Below, in pieces: positions 1 to 5,210 of a stretch of DNA of 6,754 bases (its first letter is position 1; each line of letters begins with the position of its first letter). Location of the stretch: assembly GCA_903934745.1 (NCBI GenBank), contig CAIZOZ010000450.1:1-6754 (forward strand), in the 5' to 3' direction. Below the pieces are notes generated by a model. It was not told the origin of the DNA. It saw nothing but the letters and a program-made list of their open reading frames with translations, and made no database searches. The DNA comes from an uncultured cyanobacterium (GTDB lineage: Bacteria > Cyanobacteriota > Cyanobacteriia > PCC-6307 > Cyanobiaceae). The translations under genes and the position numbers were made by a program.

Positions 1-335
1 AGGCCTGCAGGCCCGAGCGCCGCGGCGCCTCTCCCAGGCCGAGATCTGGCTTGCAACCCTGATTCCCCTGATCCCGATCGACCGCGGCCTGATCCCCTTG
101 CATTCGATCTTCCCGTGTCCGATCCCTAAGGTTTTGCCTGGCAAACCGGTTTTGCCTGGCAAATCGGCTGTGGCTGGGAACCCTACTCGGCTTTGCAAAC
201 CGGTTCCAGCGCCTGTCTCGGCTGTGCAGCCCAGCCCTCTTCAGCAGACCCGCCTTCCTCAGCAGGCCAGTCCTGCCAGCTGCTCAGGATCTGCTTCTGT
301 TCCGTTCTCTGACCCCGAGGCCTGACTGGAATCCC
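1..335. other. Intergenic/uncertain region upstream of rbcR, possibly containing the 3' end of a gene
   Basis: No confident gene is visible in this stretch. Plus-strand frame 2 is open from the left edge to a TGA at 323-325, only 10 bp before the rbcR start. Its first roughly 35 codons have GC-rich third positions and could be the end of an upstream gene. The rest is a Pro/Ser/Gln-rich composition that resembles no family I know, and its third positions are less biased. The region also carries several GATCCC-type short repeats and the tandem palindromes described separately. It should contain the rbcR promoter and 5' leader, but no convincing -35/-10 pair stands out. The sequence before the rbcR ATG has no strong Shine-Dalgarno element. 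Confidence 0.4.
130..183. repeat. Tandem 18-bp repeat carrying two 13-bp palindromes; possible operator
   Basis: The 16-mer GGTTTTGCCTGGCAAA occurs at 130-145 and again at 148-163, giving an 18-bp period. A degenerate third unit, matching at roughly 13 of 18 positions, lies at 166-183. Each good copy contains the perfect inverted repeat TTTGCC-T-GGCAAA (133-145 and 151-163). A shorter TTTGCAAA palindrome follows at 192-199. The 13-bp palindrome has the T-N11-A form typical of LysR-regulator binding sites, and the next gene is a LysR regulator, so autoregulatory operators are a reasonable guess. The alternative is a coding hexapeptide repeat, because 18 bp is a multiple of three and frame 2 is open here. 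The repeat itself is certain; its role is inferred. Confidence 0.6.
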
Positions 336-1319
336 ATGGCGGACCTCCCCTTCACTCTTGATCAGCTGCGCATCCTGCGGGCCATCGCCAGCGAGGGCAG
401 CTTCAAGAAAGCCGCCGACAGCCTCTATGTGACCCAGCCGGCCGTGAGCCTGCAGATCCAGAACCTGGAGAAGCAGCTCGATGTCTCCCTGTTCGACCGC
501 GGCGGCCGCAAGGCCCAGCTCACCGAGGCCGGCCACCTGTTGCTGAGTTATTGCGATCGCATCCTCAGCCAGTGCCAGGAGGCCTGCCGCGCCATCGATG
601 ATCTGCACAATCTCAAGGGCGGTTCCTTGGTGGTCGGGGCCAGCCAGACCACGGGCACCTACCTGATGCCGCGCATGATCGGCCTGTTCCGCCAGAAATA
701 TCCCGATGTGGCGGTGCAGCTGCAGGTGCACAGCACCCGCCGCACCGGCTGGAGTGTGGCCAACGGCCAGATCGACCTGGCGATCATCGGTGGCGAGCTT
801 CCCGGCGAGCTCAATGATCTGCTGCAGGTGGTGCCCTACGCCAACGATGAGCTGGCCCTGGTGCTGCCGCCCAAGCATCCGTTGGCCCGTTTGCCGGAAC
901 TCACCAAGGACGACCTCTACCGGCTCGGTTTCGTCTGCCTCGATGCCCAGTCCACCACGCGCAAGATGGTGGATCAGCTGCTGCTGCGCTCCAAGCTCGA
1001 CGTCGGCCGGCTCAAGATCGAGATGGAGCTCAACTCCTTTGAGGCGATCAAGAATGCTGTGCAGGCCGGCCTCGGCGCCGCCTTCCTGCCGGTGGTGTCG
1101 ATTGAGCGCGAATTGGCGGCCGGTACCCTCCATCGTCCCCAGGTGGTGGATCTGATGGTGCGCCGCCAGCTGAAGTTGATCACCCATCCCGCCCGCTACT
1201 GCTCCCGGGCGGCTGAGGCTTTCCGCAAGGAGGTGCTGCCGGTGTTCGCCAGCCCCGACAGCCCGCTGCGGCAGGGGGGAGGGGCCAGCCGCGCCGATAG
1301 CAGCGGCGCCGTGGGCTGA
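336..1319 (+). CDS. rbcR: RbcR-type LysR family transcriptional regulator
   Basis: This 327-residue protein is a LysR-type regulator of the RbcR/CbbR group, which in cyanobacteria and red-algal plastids is linked to expression of RuBisCO genes. An N-terminal winged helix-turn-helix spans about residues 6-66; the segment from SEGSFKKAAD to VTQPAVSLQIQNLE (19-45) is the DNA-contacting helix pair and is highly typical of the subgroup. A linker helix follows (about 67-95), then the two-lobed effector domain (about 96-305). That domain includes GASQTTGTYLMPRMIG (101-116) at the first lobe's ligand pocket and ELNSFEAIKNAVQAGLGAAF (231-250) in the second lobe. The last 20 or so residues are a low-complexity Gly/Ser/Ala tail. 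The ATG at 336 is chosen because the family begins MxDLPFTLDQLRIL. No clear Shine-Dalgarno is present. It is convergent with the DUF3172 gene. CcmR/NdhR is the main alternative paralogue, but the N-terminus fits RbcR better. The actual targets cannot be read from the sequence. Confidence 0.9.
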   Translation: MADLPFTLDQLRILRAIASEGSFKKAADSLYVTQPAVSLQIQNLEKQLDVSLFDRGGRKAQLTEAGHLLLSYCDRILSQCQEACRAIDDLHNLKGGSLVVGASQTTGTYLMPRMIGLFRQKYPDVAVQLQVHSTRRTGWSVANGQIDLAIIGGELPGELNDLLQVVPYANDELALVLPPKHPLARLPELTKDDLYRLGFVCLDAQSTTRKMVDQLLLRSKLDVGRLKIEMELNSFEAIKNAVQAGLGAAFLPVVSIERELAAGTLHRPQVVDLMVRRQLKLITHPARYCSRAAEAFRKEVLPVFASPDSPLRQGGGASRADSSGAVG

Positions 1320-1441
1320 GCGCGCGCTGGGTCTCGGCTTGTCGTCAGCGCTGAGCGTCGAGGGTGTCGCCGGAGTCAGCTGGGCGCGGCTCGCCGCTGG
1401 AGCCGGCCATCGTCCAGGTTCTGTTCGCTGAAGGTGCCGAG

Positions 1442-1483
1442 GCCACCGCCACCGCCACCGCCACTGCCACCGCCACCGCCATC
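1442..1483. repeat. GCCACC hexanucleotide tandem repeat (7 units)
   Basis: Seven consecutive 6-bp units run through this stretch: five are exactly GCCACC, the fourth is GCCACT and the last is GCCATC. On the minus strand this reads as alternating GGT and GGC, which would encode polyglycine with one serine in the frame 1376-1561. The minus strand is also rich in GG doublets and could form two-layer G-quadruplexes. A short tandem repeat of this kind is prone to copy-number change by replication slippage. Confidence 0.85.
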
Positions 1484-1540
1484 GAAGGGATCGGCTCGAT
1501 CGACCCTTGTCGCTTGGACCGGTTGGTCTGGCCCGGCGTC

Positions 1541-1559
1541 GCTCCGGGCCGGCCGGAGC
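1541..1559 (-). terminator. GC-rich hairpin just after the DUF3172 stop; weak terminator candidate
   Basis: GCTCCGG (1541-1547) and CCGGAGC (1553-1559) form a perfect 7-bp inverted repeat with a 5-nt loop, starting 6 nt past the DUF3172 stop codon on the minus strand. An alternative 9-bp stem with one wobble pair (1528-1536 with 1544-1552) overlaps it and cannot form at the same time. There is no T-run after either hairpin, so this may only stabilise the mRNA 3' end or be a chance GC-rich pairing. Confidence 0.25.
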
Positions 1560-1565
1560 ATCCGC

Positions 1566-2309
1566 TCAGAACTGGTTGGCTTCCGGGGTGATGCCGGCGG
1601 CATCATCGGCGACGCCCTTGGTGATGAACTTGTTCTCGGTGACGTCCGTTTGATAGACGCAGCGCACAATCGGCTTGTCCTTGACGGAACCGATGTAGGC
1701 GAAGGTGTTCATGCGCTGCTTGCACTGGCGCATCTGCTCCGCCGTCACGGCGCCCTCCTTCTGCAGCACGCTCCAGTTCTCCCGCCGGATCACACAGCCC
1801 GGCTTGAGGGTCGGCTGGGTCACGAAGCTGCTGCTGGGGTTCATGGTCGTGTACATCTCCACGTCGATCACGAAGGCACTGGCACCCCATTGCTTGCAGA
1901 ACTCGGGATCGGCCACAGCCATGTCGAGCTGCTGACTGCTGGCGATGTTGCCCTGATCGCCCTGGGTGTTGCTGGACAGGCTGGTGCCAATGCCGATGCC
2001 CACGATCAGCACACCGGCCAACACGGCCACCGTGGCCACATTGAACTTGAAGGTCTTGCCGTCACCGGCGGGGCCGCCACCATCGCCGTTGCTGCCAGGA
2101 CCTCTGCCACCTCCCCCGGCACTGGGGCTGCGGCGGCCGCCGCCCTCGTAGCCCCGCTCGTAGCCCCGCTCAAATTCCTGCTCCCGCTCCCGAGGAGCGT
2201 TGCGCTCGTAGCGCGTATCCGCCCGCTCGCCCGACCGCCCGCTGGGACGACTGGAGGAACGGCCCCGGGATTCGTCGTCGAAGGAGCGTGGGCGTGGCGT
2301 TCGGCTCAC
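1566..2309 (-). CDS. DUF3172 family single-pass membrane protein
   Basis: This 247-residue protein belongs to DUF3172, a family found in cyanobacteria and without known function. Residues 1-86 are a disordered Arg/Ser/Gly-rich tail that includes an ERGYERGYEGG repeat, encoded by two exact 12-bp DNA units at 2145-2168. One hydrophobic membrane segment follows (about 89-111, NVATVAVLAGVLIVGIGIGT). The conserved C-terminal domain (about 125-225) contains DPEFCKQWGASAFVIDVEMY, QPTLKPGCVIRRENW and QCKQRMNTFAY. Its four cysteines are at 138, 172, 196 and 217. The basic N-terminus suggests a cytoplasmic tail, with the Cys domain in the lumen or periplasm, where disulfides are possible; this topology is inferred. 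The start is GTG at 2309, inside the ndhM stop (GTGA), which implies translational coupling and a shared transcript. The next in-frame Met is at residue 130, inside the domain, so the GTG start is well supported. Confidence 0.85.
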   Translation of the reverse strand: MSRTPRPRSFDDESRGRSSSRPSGRSGERADTRYERNAPREREQEFERGYERGYEGGGRRSPSAGGGGRGPGSNGDGGGPAGDGKTFKFNVATVAVLAGVLIVGIGIGTSLSSNTQGDQGNIASSQQLDMAVADPEFCKQWGASAFVIDVEMYTTMNPSSSFVTQPTLKPGCVIRRENWSVLQKEGAVTAEQMRQCKQRMNTFAYIGSVKDKPIVRCVYQTDVTENKFITKGVADDAAGITPEANQF

Positions 2310-2653
2310 AGGCTTTCGCTGCTGCGGGGCAGGCCCATCGAGTAATTCAGCACCCGGGCATCCGGGTTGTAGCGCAGCTCATCGGCCTGCAGCAGCGCCC
2401 GGATCAATCCCTCCAATTCCGAGCCGATCCGCCGCAGCGTGTAGTCGTTGAGGTCGGCCCCGGCCTGGGAGGCCACCTGCTGCCGGAAGCCCTCACGCAC
2501 CTTTTCGAGGCTGGCCTCGTCCCAGAGAAATTCGTTGTCCGGGTCGATGTCGAGGGTGAGCTGGTCGCGATCGGCCACCAGATCACCGTTTTCCACCCGG
2601 GCGGTGAAGATCCGGATGTGCCGGGTGGTGGACTTCAGCAGGGTGTCAGCCAT
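2306..2653 (-). CDS. ndhM: NAD(P)H-quinone oxidoreductase (photosynthetic NDH-1) subunit M
   Basis: This 115-residue protein is NdhM, a subunit specific to the oxygenic photosynthetic type of NDH-1. It sits in the stromal/cytoplasmic part of the complex and supports cyclic electron flow around photosystem I and respiration in the thylakoid membrane. Recognisable stretches are the N-terminus MADTLLKSTTRHIRIFTARV (1-20), then LTLDIDPDNEFLWDE (32-46), ADLNDYTLRRIGSELEGLIR (66-85) and the C-terminal ELRYNPDARVLNYSMGLPRS (92-111). It is soluble, with no membrane segment, as expected. The frame stays open upstream to a TTG at 2722, but those 23 residues are Pro/Cys-rich and unlike the family, so the ATG at 2653 is chosen. 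It is first in a two-gene unit: its TGA overlaps the GTG start of the DUF3172 gene by 4 bp. No strong Shine-Dalgarno precedes the start. Confidence 0.93.
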   Translation of the reverse strand: MADTLLKSTTRHIRIFTARVENGDLVADRDQLTLDIDPDNEFLWDEASLEKVREGFRQQVASQAGADLNDYTLRRIGSELEGLIRALLQADELRYNPDARVLNYSMGLPRSSESL

Positions 2654-2872
2654 CGGGGGGGCGGGGTGCGCGGGCGAATCGGGCTCCGGGCAGAGGCTGT
2701 TCGGCCGTCTGCATCCTGACAACTTTAGGAACCGTTGCTCGCTGCGGAGGCTGGCCGTTCTTGGCGGGGCTGGGGTGCTGGCGTGGCCGACTCAACCCTG
2801 GCGGAGGCCAGTTCACCCCTGGCTGGGCCGGGGCGCCACTTAAGGTTGCGACCAGATTTGTCTGGGGTCATC
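2654..2872. promoter_or_regulatory. Divergent promoter region between ndhM and pds
   Basis: These 219 bp lie between the starts of two divergent operons and must hold both promoters. The most AT-rich patch is at 2719-2732. On the minus strand it gives TAAAGT (2727 to 2722), a plausible -10 box for ndhM with a leader of roughly 60 nt, but no good -35 is seen at the right distance. On the plus strand TAAGGT at 2841-2846 is a weak -10 candidate for pds, about 26 bp before its ATG. No NtcA-type or long inverted-repeat operator is evident. The region's role is clear from gene orientation; the individual boxes are tentative. Confidence 0.5.
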
Positions 2873-4255
2873 ATGCGCGTCGCCATTGCCGGGGCTGGCC
2901 TGGCTGGCCTGTCCTGCGCCAAGTACCTCTGCGATGCCGGTCACATCCCGGTGGTGTACGAAGCTCGCGATGTCCTCGGCGGCAAGGTTGCGGCCTGGCA
3001 GGACGAGGATGGCGACTGGTATGAAACGGGTCTGCACATCTTCTTTGGTGCCTATCGCAATATGCGCCAGTTGTTCAAGGAGCTGGATATTGAGGATCGG
3101 CTGCAGTGGAAGAGCCACTCGATGATCTTCAACCAGAAGGAAGTGCCCGGCACCTACAGCCGTTTCGACTTTCCTGATCTGCCGGCCCCTCTCAATGGCT
3201 TGGCGGCGATCCTGGGCAACAACGACATGCTCACCTGGCCGGAGAAGATCGCCTTCGGCATCGGTCTGGTGCCGGCGATGCTGCGGGGACAGAGCTATGT
3301 GGAGGAGTGTGATCAGTATTCCTGGACCGAATGGCTGAAGCTGCACAACATCCCTGAGCGGGTGAATGATGAGGTGTTCCTTGCGATGAGCAAGGCGCTC
3401 AACTTCATCAATCCCGAGGAAATCTCCAGCACGGTGGTGCTGACAGCTCTTAATCGTTTTCTGCAGGAGAGCGATGGATCACGGATGGCTTTCCTCGATG
3501 GCAATCCACCCCAGCGACTCTGTGAGCCGATCGTGGAGTACGTGCGCGCTCGTGGTGGTGAGGTGCATCTCAATGCTCCCTTGCGTGAAATCCAGCTCGC
3601 CGCCGATGGCACGGTGGCCGGCTTCCGCATCGCCGGCATCAAGGGGCAGGAGCCGCAGCAGGTGGTGGCGGACGCCTATGTCAGCGCCATGCCGGTGGAT
3701 CCGCTGAAGTTGCTGTTGCCCGAACCTTGGAAAAAGCTTCCCTATTTCAGCAAGTTGGAGGGCCTCAATGGCGTGCCGGTGATCAACATTCACCTCTGGT
3801 TTGATCGCAAGCTCACCGAGATCGATCATCTGCTGTTCAGCCGCAGTGAGCTGCTCAGTGTCTATGCCGACATGAGCAACACCTGCCGCGAATACGAGGA
3901 TTCCCAGCGCTCGATGCTGGAGCTGGTCTTTGCCCCAGCCAAGGATTGGATCGGCCGCCCCGATGCCGAGATTGTGGCCGCCACTCTGGAGGAGCTCAAG
4001 CGGCTGTTCCCGATGCACTTCGGTAGCGACAATCCCGCCCAGCTGCGCAAATCGATCGTGGTTAAAACGCCCCAATCGGTCTACAAGACCGTGCCCGGCT
4101 GCCAGCAGCTGCGGCCCGATCAGGCCAGTCCGATCGCCAACTTCTTCCTGGCCGGTTGCTTCACCATGCAGCGCTATCTGGCCTCGATGGAAGGGGCCGT
4201 GCTCAGCGGCAAGCAATGCGCTGCCGCGATTGAACGCAATCTGGCGGCGGCGTGA
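2873..4255 (+). CDS. pds: 15-cis-phytoene desaturase (plant-type, FAD-dependent)
   Basis: This 460-residue enzyme (also called crtP) introduces two double bases-equivalent desaturations into 15-cis-phytoene, giving phytofluene and then zeta-carotene, at the membrane with plastoquinone as electron acceptor. The N-terminal dinucleotide-binding fold is clear: VAIAGAGLAGLSCAKYL carries GxGxxG at residues 7-12, with an acidic Glu at 30 and DVLGGKVAAW (33-42) after it. The C-terminal FAD motif is at 423-450 (NFFLAGCFTMQRYLASMEGA and onward). Length matches cyanobacterial CrtP. The frame is open upstream to 2735, but that 46-residue extension is unlike the family and the ATG at 2873 sits directly before the Rossmann strand. 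As I recall, residues 195, 320, 403 and 436 are the norflurazon-resistance positions of cyanobacterial PDS; here they are R, L, V and L, the usual sensitive residues, in matching numbering. Its stop overlaps the crtB start by 4 bp (GTGA). Confidence 0.96.
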   Translation: MRVAIAGAGLAGLSCAKYLCDAGHIPVVYEARDVLGGKVAAWQDEDGDWYETGLHIFFGAYRNMRQLFKELDIEDRLQWKSHSMIFNQKEVPGTYSRFDFPDLPAPLNGLAAILGNNDMLTWPEKIAFGIGLVPAMLRGQSYVEECDQYSWTEWLKLHNIPERVNDEVFLAMSKALNFINPEEISSTVVLTALNRFLQESDGSRMAFLDGNPPQRLCEPIVEYVRARGGEVHLNAPLREIQLAADGTVAGFRIAGIKGQEPQQVVADAYVSAMPVDPLKLLLPEPWKKLPYFSKLEGLNGVPVINIHLWFDRKLTEIDHLLFSRSELLSVYADMSNTCREYEDSQRSMLELVFAPAKDWIGRPDAEIVAATLEELKRLFPMHFGSDNPAQLRKSIVVKTPQSVYKTVPGCQQLRPDQASPIANFFLAGCFTMQRYLASMEGAVLSGKQCAAAIERNLAAA

Positions 4256-5190
4256 GCGTGGCGGCCCCGTTGCCTGCTTCCGATTCTCCGGCCAGGGCCG
4301 GCCTGGAAGAGGCCTATGAGGCCTGCCGGCAGGAAACGGCCCAGTGGGCCAAAACCTTCTATCTCGGCACCATGCTGTTGCCGCCGGCCAAGCGGCGGGC
4401 GATCTGGGCCATCTACGTCTGGTGCCGCCGTACCGATGAACTGATGGACAGTCCCCAGGCCCAGGCCCTCGCCCCCGCCGAACTGCTGGGGCGACTTGAT
4501 GTCTGGGAGGAGCGCACCCGCCAGCTGTTTGAAGGCCGAGCCACCGATGCTCTCGGCCGGGTGATGGTGGATACCTTCGCCCAGTTCCCCCAGCCGCTGC
4601 AGGCCTATCTCGACATGATCGAGGGTCAGCGGATGGATGTGAGCAAGCACCGCTATGCCGATTTTGCTGAACTCGAGCTCTATTGCTATCGGGTGGCGGG
4701 CACGGTGGGCCTGATGACCCAGGCGGTGATGGGGCTGGATCCGGCCTACACCACGGCCCCCTGGAGTGCCTGTCCCGACCCGACGGAGGCGGCCGTGGCC
4801 CTGGGGATCGCCAACCAGCTCACCAACATCCTGCGCGATGTGGGCGAAGATCGCGGCCGCGGCCGCATCTACCTACCCCAGGAGGATCTGCGACGTTTTG
4901 GTTACAGCGAGACCGACTTGTTGGCTGGCATTCTCAACGACAACTGGCGCGCCCTGATGGCCTTCCAGTTGGAGCGCGCCCGGGCCTGGTTCGCCCGTTC
5001 CGAAGCCGGGGTGCGCTGGCTCTCGGCCGATGCCCGCTGGCCGGTGTGGACCTCCCTGCGGCTGTATCGCGGCATCCTCGATGCCATCGAGCGCTATGAC
5101 TATGACGTCTTCAATCACCGTGCCTATGTGCCGACGGCTGGCAAGTTGCTGGACCTGCCGCTGTCGTTTGTGCTGGCCCAGGTGCACTGA
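4252..5190 (+). CDS. crtB: 15-cis-phytoene synthase
   Basis: This 312-residue protein (crtB, also pys) condenses two geranylgeranyl diphosphates through prephytoene diphosphate to 15-cis-phytoene, the committed step of carotenoid synthesis. Both Mg-diphosphate binding motifs are present: DELMD at 62-66 and DVGED at 196-200. Around them are the family signatures FYLGTMLLPPAKRRAIWAIY (36-55), YCYRVAGTVGLM (144-155) and LGIANQLTNILRDVGEDRGR (184-203), which continues into GRIYLPQEDLRRFGY. No catalytic residue appears to be missing and the length is normal for the family. The start is GTG at 4252, overlapping the pds TGA, so the two are cotranscribed and probably translationally coupled. A second in-frame GTG at 4258 would remove two residues and cannot be excluded. 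The product of this enzyme is the substrate of the upstream gene's product. Confidence 0.96.
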   Translation: MSVAAPLPASDSPARAGLEEAYEACRQETAQWAKTFYLGTMLLPPAKRRAIWAIYVWCRRTDELMDSPQAQALAPAELLGRLDVWEERTRQLFEGRATDALGRVMVDTFAQFPQPLQAYLDMIEGQRMDVSKHRYADFAELELYCYRVAGTVGLMTQAVMGLDPAYTTAPWSACPDPTEAAVALGIANQLTNILRDVGEDRGRGRIYLPQEDLRRFGYSETDLLAGILNDNWRALMAFQLERARAWFARSEAGVRWLSADARWPVWTSLRLYRGILDAIERYDYDVFNHRAYVPTAGKLLDLPLSFVLAQVH

Positions 5191-5206
5191 AGCGGGCGCT
5201 GTTCAG
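5187..5206. terminator. Small inverted repeat between convergent crtB and hydrolase genes
   Basis: CTGAA (5187-5191) and TTCAG (5202-5206) form a 5-bp stem that includes the crtB stop codon, with a further short AGC/GCT pairing possible inside it. It occupies the 20-bp gap between two convergent genes, where a bidirectional terminator would be expected. The stem is short and there is no T-tract, so this is a weak candidate. Confidence 0.2.
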
Positions 5207-5210
5207 CTCT

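Larger units (their letters stand above)
1320..1565. other. Convergent intergenic region between rbcR and the DUF3172 gene
   Basis: These 246 bp separate two genes whose 3' ends face each other. They contain a GCCACC hexanucleotide repeat (listed separately) and GC-rich inverted repeats: CGGCTC/GAGCCG at 1387-1392/1400-1405, and a pair of mutually exclusive hairpins at 1528-1559. None is followed by a T-tract, so no canonical intrinsic terminator is seen on either strand. The minus strand also carries a 61-codon frame (1376-1561) starting 4 nt after the DUF3172 stop and encoding a Gly-rich peptide. It is discussed as a finding because its coding status is unclear. Confidence 0.6.

Noticed and set aside
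1..103. Minus-strand ATG at 103 open to the left window edge
   Set aside because: Only 34 codons, with a Gln/Gly/Asp/Arg composition that resembles no protein and codon use that is not convincing; it cannot be told from a chance frame.
553..560. GCGATCGC (HIP1 palindrome) inside rbcR
   Set aside because: This octamer is a common cyanobacterial genomic repeat; a single copy inside a coding region carries no specific meaning here.
183..1187. Long minus-strand open frame of 334 codons opposite rbcR
   Set aside because: It mirrors the well-recognised rbcR gene. The GC-rich third positions of rbcR suppress stops on the opposite strand, and the peptide resembles no family.
1434..2345. Plus-strand open frame of 303 codons opposite the DUF3172 gene
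   Set aside because: It begins with polyproline from the hexanucleotide repeat and then runs antisense to a recognised DUF3172 domain, so it is a GC-driven shadow.
2654..2722. Upstream extension of ndhM to a TTG at 2722
   Set aside because: The extra 23 residues are Pro/Cys-rich and not family-like, while the ATG at 2653 gives the standard NdhM N-terminus and length.
2735..2872. Upstream extension of pds to a TTG at 2735
   Set aside because: It would add 46 residues before the FAD-binding strand and consume most of the divergent promoter region; the family starts at the Met at 2873.
3479..4216. Minus-strand open frame of 245 codons opposite pds
   Set aside because: It lies entirely opposite conserved pds sequence and has no recognisable domain.
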